NCBI GenBank assembly: GCA_965153455.1
Contig: OZ234493.1
Location: 32,974,213 to 33,038,212, forward strand
DNA length: 64,000 nt
From: Sphagnum compactum
Taxonomy: Eukaryota > Bryophyta > Sphagnopsida > Sphagnales
Direction: 5' to 3'
The position numbers and the translations under genes were made by a program. This document shows, piece after piece, positions 13,244-24,655 of the stretch. A model generated the notes under the pieces. The model worked only from the letters and a program-made list of their open reading frames with translations. It made no database searches and was not told where the DNA came from. The first letter of the stretch is position 1; every line of letters starts with the position of its first letter.

Positions 13244-16200
13244 ATGGGATCGACTGTAGTATTGGAGAATAATGGCATGGGAGCAGACCGTGCAAAGAGT
13301 TCCGTGGAGAGTAGTTGTATAACTCGCGGCACGACAATATCCAAAAATCAGGCTGCTTTTGATCATCCGGATGGTTCTATCCATGAGCGGCCGGCGGCTT
13401 TTGTGATGCCCTCGAGACGGCTGGGATTTATCTCCGATAGTACCAGTGCTAATTCAGGTTTCGACCCCGACGAGTTTATTGATTCCGTCGCGGAGGACAT
13501 AGAGGTAATTCAGCGGTTGAAGCTGGAAGAGATTCTGACTCGCAATGCCAACGTCGAGTACTTGCAGCGACATGGACTGAATGGGCGTACCGACGTTGCC
13601 AGCTTCAAGCAATGCTTGCCTGTTGTCACCTATTCCGATTTGGAGCCCGATATCTTGCGCTTGGTTAACGGGGACTCTACTCCCATCTTCAGTGCCGATC
13701 CCATCTCCGCATTTTTTCTTAGGTACAAAGATAAGTACAACTATTGAAGTTCAAATTGTGGAAACAGCCGTCAGGATGTTAAGGTCTCTTTCCATTAGGC
13801 TGCTGTGATCACAGTTACTACTACACAAAGTCTGCTGTGCTCACGGTAGCCTAATGGAAAACCACTGACATAGGGCCTTGTTGTTCGCAGCAGGAACAGT
13901 CACTTTCTATCAAAGAGCTGCAGTTGTGTTGAAAACATGTAATTAATCATGTTAGGAACTCTGGGAACTCATGTTCTCATAAAAAAGGAGAGATGTCATT
14001 GTATGGGGAGTCACAGTTTGACTCACAGCTCCTGCAGTTGGGCAATCCTTGACCTGTAGAGTCGTGAGATGACTGAGCAGAGCTACTTGACAAAACATAA
14101 TGGAAGATCTGTGATCACAGCAATAGTAGTGGAAAGATGTCCTAACTGTTATCACAACAGCCTAATGGAAAGAGACCCTAAGTCCAACGTGCTTGCTGGC
14201 CTTATAGTGGTGCTTCTTTAGAAAATATCAAGCCCGCAAATACATGACATGTTTTTCTAGATTAGATTCTACATACTCGAATATCCTGCTGGAATGCAAT
14301 ATTGGGGGTATAATTGGAAGACAGAAATGCAAGCTCATCATTATGATGATATTGATGCAGATTGATGTCTTGATCTTTTTGAACTTTTTTTTTGTATTGA
14401 TTCAATGTTGTGGTCTCATGGGTGACATTATAACTGCAGCACAGGGACAACGGCTGGGAAAGCAAAGTACATACCCACCACAATGAGAGCACTTGAGAAT
14501 ATTCCCTGTCTTCAACGCGTTGTCCAAGCAATGTTCAGGAAGTAGGTGGAGTTCTATCTAATTTCTCCTCCGTCTGAGTTTAAATTGTCAATTTTTCTTG
14601 ACACATATTTTGCCAGTGGTGCAGCTAACGGTTTAATTGTCCTTTTCTGGGTGGAATAGGCAAATTCTAGGAGGCCGGGACGCAAATGGCAAAATATTGA
14701 ATTTGGGCTTTGCAGGTCCGCTTCGAGAAACACCAAGCGGGATCAAAGCAGGGGCGTTGTCTTCCATCACACTACACAGTGCAATCTTCAGGCAGCGGCC
14801 TTTTGATCCAAGTAGCATAAACAGCAGCCCTGATGAGGTGATCTTTTGTAGTGACTACAACCAGGCAATGTACTGCCATCTCTTGTGCGGTTTGGCTCAG
14901 GCACCAGAAATCACTAGGTTGCAAGCCCTGTTTTCAGTCACTGTGGTTGGAACTTTACGGCTTCTGCAGAGGTGCTGGCCTGAGCTGTGCAATGACATTC
15001 GATATGGGACATTGAACCAAAAAGTTTCAGATCCTGCAACTAGAAAGGCCGTGGAACAGATACTCATGAAAGGAGATCCTGAGCTTGCAAGCATGATAGA
15101 AATTCAGTGTTCAACACATGACTGGGGTCATATTATTCCACGCATTTGGCCAAATATGCTGTCTATCTCTTGTGTGCTGAGTGGTTCCATGCAGCAGTAT
15201 GTACCTGCTCTCAAGCACTTTGCAGGACACATCCCATTGATTTCTCCTGTTTATGCAGGCAGTGAATGCCCTATTATGGGCTTGAATGTACAATTTAATC
15301 ATCCGCCTGATGCTGTTGGCTACATGATTTGGCCAGAATCAGCTTATTTTGAGTTCATCCCAATTTCCGGGACTCCTCAGGCTCATGACCTTTCCAATTC
15401 TACAGAGGATCAGCCATTGCGATTGGTTGATGCAGCTGATGTTGAGCTTGGGAAAGAGTATGAGATTGTTGTTACAAATGTCTCTGGTAGGTTCACTCTA
15501 ACCAACTGTTTACGGAGCACAGTCTGTGGAGTACCCAGAAGGGCAACAATTCATGCAGAAATAAGCTCTTGAACAGAACTTAGAGTTTTCTGAACTAAAT
15601 TGCACACTGGGAACATATTTACCATGCTTTACATCCAAAGTGAGCTAGTTTAGGGTTTAGGGTTTAGGATGTATGTATTCAGTATCATCTAAACTGAGTG
15701 ATGCTAAACTTATATCCTGACTTGTTGGAAGTGGGATGATTGTGTCAGGGTTGTATCGATACTGTGTTGGTGACGTCTTACGGGTGAAGGGTTTCAGAAA
15801 GAAAGCACCAATTTTTGAGTTTGCCCAGAGAAAGAATGTAGTTCTGAGCATCTTTACAGAAAAAGTTGATGAAGAAGAACTCCAAGTGGTGGTCAATAAG
15901 GCTTCTCAGCACCTTGTAGAAACTTCAATGGAGCTTGCAGACTTCAGCAGCACTGCAGATATTGTCTCTTCACCAGGACGTTATATTCTGTTTTGGGAGA
16001 TTATAAGCATGTCAAGGTTAGATAAATTTCAAAACTCTTTCTCTTTGTCACACACTGTGTTATTGAGGATATGGCATCTGGCTGGATTTGACCTTAAAAC
16101 ATACCTGTGTGGTGGCCATGAAGATTAACCTCTCTTTTGACACAATACTCCCACAGGTTAGTAAACTTTGCATTTCACAAGAGATAACACAAGAAACTTA

Positions 16201-16772
16201 TTTGGCATTCCCTGTAAGGAAAAGAGTGGACAGCTTTGACAAATTAAAGTTGAATCAACAAAATATAGGGAAAGCTCCCCAAGGGAATCATGGGACCAAT
16301 ATATCAATGTTTTATTCTAATTTTCCCATTGTCACACAAACCATTTCATGTTTGCATAAGGGAAATTCAAGTTTTTCTTGATAGTCCCACAAGTGATCCT
16401 AAAAAAGGTTTCTTGTGGAATAATGACTTACACTAGATTGATGGTTGTCATGCAATTGGAAACAGTGGGACTTTGGATGCTGAAGTGTTGCAGAAGTGTG
16501 CCAATACACTTGACATCAGTTTCAATCATCTGTACAAGAAGTGGAGAGCAGCAGGGCAGATTGGAGCTTTGGAGCTGCGGATTCTGAAGGAGGGATCATT
16601 TGACCAGCTGATGGCTTCGGCAGTTCTGAGCAGAGGCATATCTCCAGGACAATTTAAGACTCCTCGATGCATCAAGGCACCTTCAGATCTGGAAATCCTT
16701 AATTCTTTGGTGGTTGCCACATTCCAGAGCCATGAAAAACCTTCAGTGGCTTCCTTTGATTATAGCCTTTAG
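13244..16772 (+). CDS. GH3: GH3 acyl acid-amido synthetase, five exons
   Basis: GH3 enzymes are cytosolic and use ATP to adenylate plant acids such as indole-3-acetic acid or jasmonic acid, then join them to amino acids. My exon model is 13244-13722, 14440-14541, 14660-15486, 15749-16016 and 16466-16772. All introns are GT-AG and the joins keep frame, giving 660 residues. The start of the conserved region is LEEILTRNANVEYLQRHGLN near residue 95. The three nucleotide-binding motifs are present: STGTTAGK (residues 160-167), YAGSE (392-396) and YCVGD (474-478); the last normally reads YRVGD. The late FKTPRCIK block, with its conserved lysine at 629, is intact. The family is usually about 570-620 residues; the extra length is mainly an N-terminal extension of about 65 residues that is poorly conserved, so a later start, for example near the Met at residue 55, is possible. 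Substrate cannot be told from sequence. The last intron boundary is the least certain. Confidence 0.9.
13780..14180. mobile_element. MITE-like element in GH3 intron 1
   Basis: A 400-bp insertion with terminal inverted repeats of about 34 bp. The left end reads GGTCTCTTTCCATTAGGCTG from 13782, and the right end is its near-exact inverse, with CAGCCTAATGGAAAGAGACC ending at 14177. Each end is flanked by TA, compatible with a TA target duplication. A third, inverted copy of the GCCTAATGGAAA block lies at about 13850, so the left 75 bp can also fold on itself. There is no coding capacity. The element fills most of intron 1, leaving the splice sites intact. The short TIRs and TA flanks suggest a Tc1/mariner-like or PIF/Harbinger-like origin, not decided here. 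Confidence 0.65.
15649..15668 (+). repeat. Short telomere-like TTTAGGG tract in GH3 intron 3
   Basis: Nearly three tandem copies of the plant telomere unit TTTAGGG, within intron 3 (15487-15748). It may be a chance tract, a trace of break repair, or a telo-box cluster that binds regulatory proteins. Confidence 0.7.
16182..16410 (+). repeat. Dispersed repeat in GH3 intron 4 (copy also near 56.2 kb)
   Basis: This 230-bp stretch of intron 4 aligns by eye with 56181-56458, downstream of the LBD gene, in the same orientation. Shared blocks include AATGTTTTGTTCTAATTTTC-type sequence, CAAACCATTTCATGTTTGCA and TTCTTGAT.GTCCCACA. The 56-kb copy has an extra internal piece of about 35 bp. No coding capacity or clear terminal repeats were seen. 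Confidence 0.75.
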
Positions 16773-19559
16773 GGGCTAATAATTTCTAACAACTTCATAT
16801 TTGGAGGAATTGACATCAACAGCAATGACAACGAGAATGAATAGGTACCAAAAGTGGAGAATGAGGGGTTTCATAAAATGTCAGCAATATGGAAAATATG
16901 AATTTTTTTTAAGACAGTGTAAAAGAAATAGTAAGATGCCGAAGGTTGACATGTGATGTGGGTCTGGAATTGATGCATCACACTCTACAAACCAGGTACT
17001 TAGTTACTGGTGGTCAATTTAGGGTTTGTAAGGGTTAGGTTGCAGAATGTATTTCTTGACATATTTGTATGTTGGCCCTGAGTACACTTGAAATGCATAC
17101 TGGTGAGGGATTACAGTGCTTAAAAATGTATTACTTCAAGAAAGACAAATCTGTAAAGTAAGCATATGAAAAAAGAGTCACAACTCGAGGTATGGCATGA
17201 GGAGGCTGCATTAACAGTTGCGGACAATATATGCACTAAATGGTGCACATGCCGCTATATTGTACAAAAGTATTTTAGTTTACTTTCATAATTTTGTTTG
17301 AATCCATTTCTTAAAAACAAAATGCACAATTGTTCAGTAATATGATCATATACGTCACTAGCTTGATTATTGCCATGCACCTTAGTGGTGTCTCTTTTTT
17401 GGGCAGATATTTGCACTGTGCAAATTTGAGTGGATTTGGTTGTTATTTGACATTTGTGGCCACTTTTTCAACCACAAAAAACTGTTGCACCTCTGTATAT
17501 CACCTTCTTTAAGTTTGGGTTTAAGAACACAAATTGATTATTAGATCATTTGTAGTTTATTATGAGCAACTACAAGTGATTGGGGACATATGATTCCAAT
17601 ATGTGTTGAACTCAGTCACCATTGTGTGAACACTTGTGAGCATGATCCTGCATTAGTTCACTGACCCAATTAAGTTGGCGGCATATCATTTTAAACCTAT
17701 TGAATTGCTATCTTTTTTGTTAAGTCTAGAACCAACACTTCCCTTCTGTTTTTTTAAACTCGAGGCACAACAGCAGACCTGACTTGACATGGGATCCTCA
17801 AGTCAGACGCATTGGCAGAGGGTTGACATGAGTTTCACCTTCACACCATTGGGTTTGAACTAGTGTTGGTTGGATATGTGGCTTTTTCTAGATTTGAACA
17901 TGCACAATCATTGAATATGAATAAAGTCATATTCAAACTTGCATCTTTTCCTCTAACCAGACCTTATTTGCAACTGGTAGATGTCTTCTAGTTGGATAAT
18001 CTTATCATAGTCATATCAGCAAAGACATTAACCTATGGCTTATTGTATCTGTTTGTTACAATAGGTAGGGTATCGAATATGAAATATATGCCAAAAGTAG
18101 AGTTTAGGGATGAATAAAGAAAGTGAAGCTTTTTATGTATGTGTCAAGCTTTACGTTGTTGTCAAGCTTTTTCAATCTTTCTTAATTGCGGTGGCTCTAT
18201 GCAATGCTTGTGGTTTTTTGAAGCTTATGATCTTTTGTATTGTCATTTCAATATCTTGTGTTGTCAAATTTATCTCACTTTGCTTCAACATGCTTTACTT
18301 TTTATTCTTGCATTTCAAGCTACAACTTTGGTTTGCATTGAGCTATGTGAGTTTGGAGATTGTTACAAAAGCTTTGCATTGAGCTTCATATTATTGTGTC
18401 AACTTGTTATAGGAGGTTTGCATTGAACTTTACATTGCCTCGACAACCATTGTTGTCATTCAAGCATCAAGCTCTATTGTTGCATTCGAGTTTCAAGTTG
18501 CAACAACACATGTGCATGGATTTTTCCTTTCCATTTCTTTAGTTTTGATGTTTTTGTTTTTTTGGATACAAATTCTATTGTTTTCCCACATTTCATGCAT
18601 AACAACTTCAGAATTTGTAGAAATCCAACAACTATGTTTTCCTTTTTTTCATTTGTCCTTTTGATTTTACATTTTGTTCTTAGAATTCTTTTTATGAGCA
18701 TTTTGGATTGGTAGAAGCTTGGGATTGTGATTTGAGTTGTGATTTTATATGTTAGTCTTCTTCCTTTCATTTAGGGTTTTTTTATTCAAGGCACTTTTAC
18801 AATGTTTAAAAGAGAAATGATTATTATTGAAAGTGTGGGTTGGATGCCCATGAAGCAACTTGTGGTTTGAACATAAATCCAACTAATAGTTTGTTGGATG
18901 TTGAATTTGTACCCCTAGAATGCAACAACAATCTATTAGAAAATGATGATGTTTAGCTTGCAATTATAGAAGTTCAAGTTTGAGAATGGAAACCACACAA
19001 TAGGACATCAATTTGTTAGGGCTTCTTTACAATCAATGACAACTTGCCAATTTATTTTGAAAATCCACAAAAGTTGTAGTGTATCATTTGTTGATTTGAG
19101 GAGGTAATTGGTAACATTCTAAACCAACGTAGTTTTGTTCTAAGGAAGGGGTTCATCAAATATAACAAAACAAATAATATTACACCTATGAAAACACATA
19201 TTAATTCATCACATTCTTGTTTAGTTACAAAAATAAAATTATGACTAATTGAAAAACTTGGCAAAACTTTTTGAAACAAATCATAATTAGTAACATGGGA
19301 AGAAAAGGGTCAGGCCAACAATGGTTGCTTTCACTAAATATTTTGACTTAACAACCCTTTACAAAAATGATGATGAAGCACAACAAATGTTTCTAGAGGA
19401 CCTTGTGCTTTATATTTGCAAAGGTTACATACCTCTATCTTCATGTGACAACATTTAATTACATAGGTTAGTGTTGCACAAATATTTCCATGTTCTATTT
19501 CCATTTCGTTCATCTCTTGTGGAATATTAGGTTCTTCTTTCAATGGTCACAAAGACCAT
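16773..19559. other. GH3 3' flank, then AT-rich DNA without a gene
   Basis: The first few hundred bases probably contain the GH3 3' untranslated region; I cannot point to the poly(A) site. From 18110 to 18540 the plus strand is T/G-rich, with degenerate repeats of TGTCAAGCTTT and TTGCATTGAGCTT words. The open frames there are compositional and have no domain. Confidence 0.5.
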
Positions 19560-20215
19560 GAACTTGCATGTCTTGCCAAATCTGGAATTTGTAGCTATTG
19601 TTTTTTAGTTTTGATCTTTGAATGTCCAAAGGTGGGCTGGACACATTTGCATTGGTCATTAATTATTTAGATGATACTTGCAAACCTAGGCATGCTATTG
19701 TGACGTTTTTCAAAGTGCATGGAACTATTAAGAGTGCCATGGTTTTGCAACTTCAATCTTTGTTGGGAAAAATTGACTTGATTCACTATGTAAATGCTTT
19801 TGTGAAAGATGAGGGCAATAACCTTAAAATTGTGGCCACAATATTGTAGTTTATTATTGAATGTGAACTAGTGAAGTTTTTTTGGGCTTACAAAGGTACT
19901 TGCTTTGGGCATGTGATGTCTAAAGCATGTAAGAATGCAATTAATGATGACAAGGTTTCTATGAATCTAAATTTGGTATGTGTGGAAGTTTTATGATTAA
20001 ATCATATTGTCCAAACAATGTTTACAATTTTAGGTGATGGACTTGGTGACTTACTTTTAAAATTGAAGAAGATGATACCAACATCTTTGGTGTTTGAATG
20101 TTTATGGAAAAATCTTTGCTTGCATTTCTTATTAGAAAGTTGTCCTTATTTTGGAAATATATTATGTCCTTTTATCCAAGTGTGTAGATTGTCTTGTTTG
20201 GTGGCAAATCCATGA
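19560..20215 (+). pseudogene. hAT-like transposase remnant (second)
   Basis: From about 19610 the plus strand reads LWMSKGGLDTFALVINYLDD and continues to QLQSLLGKIDLIHYVNAFVK then DEGNNLKIVATIL before a stop at 19847-19849. The same frame then resumes with CELVKFFWAYKGTCFGHVMS and KACKN, ending at a further stop near 19995. These blocks resemble the central part of plant hAT-like transposases, in which YVKDEGSNL and CFGH..SKAC are conserved. A following open stretch (20018-20215) may be the decayed continuation. The N-terminal zinc finger and C-terminal dimerisation region were not found. It belongs to a different hAT lineage from the 5.8-6.7 kb copy, and lies on the other strand. Confidence 0.65.
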
Positions 20216-23100
20216 GAATTAGTTTTCAGACATTTGTTTCCTTGCCAAATAAATTCTTGGAATTCCAAGGTTTCAAATTGAAACAAACTGAATTTTTAGC
20301 CAGGTTGGTTTGTTGACAACTTTGAAATGTAATAGCTTACATGTTGAAAATCTTGAATGGATTATCACTTTTATAAAGAACTAGCCAAATAATTTATGTT
20401 TGAATTGTATAGTAAATGAAAACTTCAAGGATTATATTAAAGTTGAAGTTGTTTTAACCAAAGAAAACTATGAGTTGATTGAGGAATCTAAATATATTGA
20501 AGAGATGAAAGTTGACAGTGATAAAATAATTCACCTTCACCAATTCTACATTTTTTCCCTCTTCAATTAACTCTATTTTGAAAAATGTTTTAATTCTTAA
20601 GTTTTGCCCATGTTGATATTGCAAGGTTCTCGGGGATCTAGGTGTGATTTTGTTACTAATTAAACTATATCAAGCTTCGACATGTGCAAGGTTGGGGTGT
20701 AAGATGGGTGTGTGGTGTGGGGGGTTGGGTTGTTTTTGTGAATGTTTGTTTTTGTAGGCAACTATGCTACAATGGGCAAATTCCTTTATAGAACTAAGGT
20801 TCAATTTCCCACAAGTTATTTCATTTTCAATTTCGAATTTTGATTTTGCACAACTAACATGTGAAGTTTGAATACATAATGGACAGTCCATCCAAATTTT
20901 CAATGGATGGATAATTGTCTTTAGACATTTTTTTTGGAAATATCTAGATGCTTATCTTTTGTCAAATTTTAAAAAATAAAATCTACTATTCATATTCTTT
21001 GGAAAGGTCTAAAATACCATATTTTGTCTAACACTAGAATTGGTAGATTCTTGGATTTTAGTAGGTTAATGTCTAAATGAGGTCAAGTTTTAAGGTTTTT
21101 GAATTGGAGGTTCCAAGTCTATCGGAATTGTCATTGAAACCTAATTGAAAAATCAATTTATTTTCAAAATTGAATTAAAACCTAAACTAAGGGTGTTGCT
21201 TCATTTTAAAGAGGTTCAAGTTCTTTATGGACATAAATATAATTTTATAAAAAAAGGTACAAGCTTGGGTTCACATTTTAAAGAAGTTATTGTATTTAAT
21301 TGGTTGTACATAATTAATATTACATAATCTGTATTTTGAATTACACATATGTGTTAATTGAAGAAACCTATATTATAGAAACTTTTTTTTTGTTTAGTTG
21401 TGTGTAATGGAGATGGAATCAAACCTTATTTTAAAATGAACCAATTTTAAATTCTTTGTGAAAATGAACGGAATTGAAAAATTTTAAAATTTTAAAATTT
21501 GGTTTGACGACTTGATTAAAAAAACCATTAAAACTGAAAAAGAGGTAGAATTGGGACGAATGGTTCTTTTCTAAAATCAAGAACCAACCAACACTATTTG
21601 AACCAAGACCTTTTGTCATCCCAAGGTCCCTAAAAGGCCTATACTATTGAGCCATCACTCTTGAGGTAGAACCAACACTTTTGACATGCATGACATACTA
21701 GATATGTGCAAGTCAAGATTAGACAAAGTCAACAAGACCATATTGGAACTAAAATTCCCAACTATTTCAACATGCAGTGTATCCAAAGATCGAAAAGAAA
21801 TTATAAGTTGTTTGAAAGATAAGATCCAATGTTATTTTTTTTGGGTCAAATTGACAAGTAGGATTTTGCAAATGAATTATCTAACAATATGAGTAATAGC
21901 AAAACCCAAAACCCTTGCATATTGTCTAACATGTGAATCAATCATTGTGATTGACCAATGAATATGAATCAATGTATCATGGTGATTGATCAACTAGAAG
22001 TATTCAATTTTCTTTTCAAGGTAGACTTTTGACATTCATGATATCCAACACAAATTTACATGAGCTAAAAGCCCATTTTCATGTGGAATGTTAAATGATG
22101 AAACCCTGCCAATCATATAAAAGCCAAAGCACCCCCAAAAGGGGGAATACAAGTGTTATACGGTAAACACCTGAATCAAACTTTGTAAGGGTCAAAAAAA
22201 AAGGGGGTTGCCAGACCTTGCATAGTTCTGTCACAGGGTAAAAATCTAATAAATAAAAAGTAATTGTAACATTTGTTGCCATTGTTTGAATCAATAAGAA
22301 ATAGGCGGATGGTAGTAACTAGATCTGACTGTCCTGGTGTGTTGGGTTTAAATCTCATGGTGGTGGGTGTAAGGCAATGAAGATGTTTTTTGGAAACAAT
22401 AGACTTTTCCGTAAAGTCCGGAAAACACATTATCAAAACCCTGAGTTTGGTCCAAAACAGGGTAAGATTAGAAAAAAAACCTGCAGAAAAGTACATTAGC
22501 CTTCAACGGGGGATGAAACCCAAAAATGTACCATTTTTTATGGTAAACTGAGTTTCATCCTGTTTTGACCCTCTCTTTCCTTTTCCTGAGCGCCTCCACT
22601 GCTACTGCATATATTTTGACTGCTCCCACCTGTACAACTACTATAATCACCTCGAACCTTGTGCATTAAGTGCTGAGTTTCAGCATTTCATACCCATATT
22701 TAATAAAACTTCCTTATTTTGCAGACATCACTCAAAGACGGGATAGGGGGTGAAAAGAGACCCAAAGACAGGGTGAAGACAGGGTGACTTTAAGGAAAAC
22801 TCTAATGCAAAGCACAAAAGGAGGAGGAGCCGTGTTAAGTTCAATTGGGGGCAGAGGAGCGGGTGCTTAAGTTCAATTGGGGGGCTGGGTGTTCAACTTG
22901 CCCCATCCTCAGCAGACATGTATACTACATAGTGTATTTTCAGGTCTTCCCCTATACATTTTCACACCATTGAAACTGATTTCATCCAAAATGGGGCATG
23001 TCGGTCAATTTACTTCTATCTTTGGGCCGTCTCCTAGGCTAACTTTAACATTTAATTGTAATATTTCATTTATTTTCATCCACACGTAGGCTAGTTTGAG
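20216..23100. other. Intergenic DNA with tRNA-like repeat candidates
   Basis: No gene is supported. Around 21060-21620 the sequence is rich in AACCAATTTTAAA and GGTTCTT-type words, bordered at its right end by a tRNA-like segment listed separately. A second weaker tRNA-like segment lies at 22305-22370 on the plus strand, with a B-box-like GGGTTTAAATCTC. From 22500 to 23170 GC rises, and this is probably the promoter region of the PDCD2-type gene. Confidence 0.45.
21590..21665 (-). repeat. tRNA-like segment, candidate SINE head
   Basis: On the minus strand an A-box-like TGGCTCAATAG is followed after about 40 bases by GGTTCAAATAG, close to the Pol III B-box consensus GGTTCRANNCC. A folded tRNA with intact acceptor stem is not apparent, so this is not called a tRNA gene. 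The adjoining repeat rich in GGTTCTT and AACCATT words could be the SINE body. Confidence 0.35.
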
Positions 23101-23132
23101 TTTTCATCCATTGGCGCTGACGGTTTTTGTTT

Positions 23133-23140
23133 TAGGGTTT
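23133..23140 (+). promoter_or_regulatory. Telo-box near the PDCD2-type start codon
   Basis: TAGGGTTT, the reverse form of the telo-box AAACCCTA, lies 33 bp before the ATG, within the likely promoter or 5' leader. Telo-boxes are common in promoters of plant ribosomal-protein and translation genes, which fits a ribosome-assembly role for the gene. Confidence 0.45.
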
Positions 23141-23173
23141 GGCGCTCGTCATATTTACTGACAGTGCACGGCT

Positions 23174-24655
23174 ATGGCGTTCAATGCTTGCGGTTCCCAA
23201 TGTGGACGTGAGCATTGTCGCGAGGCGATGTGGGAAGGGAATAGATGCAACGCCGATCAAGCGCTGGAAACAGGCTTGGCAGCAATGCATTTATCTTCCG
23301 GAGTTCCGCGTGAAGATGCGGAGTTTGACTCGGAGGAGGAAGACGAGGAAGACGTTTTGGTAACATTAGGGTTTGTGCAGGCAGCAGAGAATGAGTGGAA
23401 GTTGCAGCGACATCAGTTTCCGAGCAAGGTGGGAGGAGCTCCTGCATGGTTAGACCCTGTAAACATTCCCGAGGGAGATCAAACCAGGTGCGGCGTCTGT
23501 GGCAATCCTTTAGGGTTTCTGTTACAAGTGTATGCACCTTTTCGTGAGGAAGGAGGAGGAGGATTGGATCAGCGAGAGGATGTGTTTCACAGAACCCTCT
23601 TTGTTTTCGTGTGTCAGAACATGGCATGTTTGCAGCAAGACCAGCATCTTCAGTATGAGCGGAGTTCGCAATCGCTGTGCAGAAGTGTGAGGGTGTTCCG
23701 ATCACAGCTTCCTCGCAGCAACCCGTTCTACTCTTACCAGCCTCCTAGCTCTGACGGACTCCAGGATTCTTCTTCCTGTGAAGGTGCGCCTTTGTGTACA
23801 TGGTGTGGGACGTGGAAAGCGAACATTGTTTGTGGAGTATGCCGACAAGAAAGGTATTGTTGTGGGATTCATCAGCGTGAGCACTGGATTGCTGGTCATA
23901 GTGCATTCTGTGGCCAGATCCAAGCAGTCACAGGTGCAACACAACATGTGCCTCCATCTAGTTTAGGTCTAACGCCATTGACATCAGGGGCTACAAACCC
24001 TAATGGAGGACTCACATTGCCTCTTCTGACACCTCCTTCCACTGAAACATCAAACCCAGTGCAAACCATGGTCCATGATGTTCTGAATAGAGTTGTTGCA
24101 ACAACATCTAGAAGACCTGGGATTGCAAAGCTGTGGCCTGAGATGGAGCTAATAGTTGACGAGGAAGAGAATTTTGAGCCCACAGGAGGTTCACAAAATT
24201 CCACTAGCATGACACAGCATTTGCCAAATGTGTATGAGAAGAGCAGAGAGGATGGTGAGGAGTTTTCGGCCAGTGATATGCAGGATGTGGAGGATTCATT
24301 GAGTGAACAACAGAAATGGGCTGCTTTCCAGGCCCATATTGCCAGGGCACCAGACCAAGTTCTGCGCTACAGCCGGGTAGTGGGTGCAAAGCCCTTGTGG
24401 CCCTCTGTGGAAAATCGTGTGCCCAGCAGCAGTGACATCCCTCCTTGCTCAAATTGTGGAGGTCCTCGCATTTTTGAGCTGCAACTGATGCCACAACTGC
24501 TGTACTTTCTTGGAGTACACAATGCACCAGAGTCAGATTCACTTGACTGGGCAACAATAGCAGTCTATGCATGTGCTAGTTCCTGTTGCATTGCAACATC
24601 TGGACGCAAGGGCTATCTGGAAGAGTTTCCTTGGGTTCAATTGGCTGTTACCTGA
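23174..24655 (+). CDS. PDCD2: PDCD2-type protein with MYND zinc finger
   Basis: Encodes 493 residues in one uninterrupted exon. An acidic N-terminal stretch (EDAEFDSEEEDEEDV, about residues 47-61) precedes the PDCD2 N-terminal region with GGAPAWLDP (87-95), the CGVCGNPLGFLLQVYAP block (106-122) and FHRTLFVFVC (138-147). A MYND finger spans residues 208-246, with ligands C208, C211, C220, C223, C229, H233, H242 and C246. After a low-complexity linker comes the PDCD2 C-terminal domain (about 380-493), with DQVLRYSR, CSNCGGPRIFELQLMPQLL and the terminal EEFPWVQL. Known eukaryotic relatives (yeast Tsr4, fly Zfrp8) are chaperones for a 40S ribosomal protein; I infer a similar job. Domain order and length match the MYND-containing branch of the family. 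The start is the first ATG of the frame and lies in a sensible place. Confidence 0.9.
   Translation: MAFNACGSQCGREHCREAMWEGNRCNADQALETGLAAMHLSSGVPREDAEFDSEEEDEEDVLVTLGFVQAAENEWKLQRHQFPSKVGGAPAWLDPVNIPEGDQTRCGVCGNPLGFLLQVYAPFREEGGGGLDQREDVFHRTLFVFVCQNMACLQQDQHLQYERSSQSLCRSVRVFRSQLPRSNPFYSYQPPSSDGLQDSSSCEGAPLCTWCGTWKANIVCGVCRQERYCCGIHQREHWIAGHSAFCGQIQAVTGATQHVPPSSLGLTPLTSGATNPNGGLTLPLLTPPSTETSNPVQTMVHDVLNRVVATTSRRPGIAKLWPEMELIVDEEENFEPTGGSQNSTSMTQHLPNVYEKSREDGEEFSASDMQDVEDSLSEQQKWAAFQAHIARAPDQVLRYSRVVGAKPLWPSVENRVPSSSDIPPCSNCGGPRIFELQLMPQLLYFLGVHNAPESDSLDWATIAVYACASSCCIATSGRKGYLEEFPWVQLAVT

Noticed and set aside
22130-22500. Region resembling organelle or intron RNA, with GGGTTTAAATCTC
   Set aside because: I could not match it to a specific group II intron, tRNA or rRNA; kept only as a weak SINE candidate.
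23181-23705. 174-codon open frame on the minus strand
   Set aside because: It is the antisense shadow of the PDCD2-type coding sequence and has no domain.
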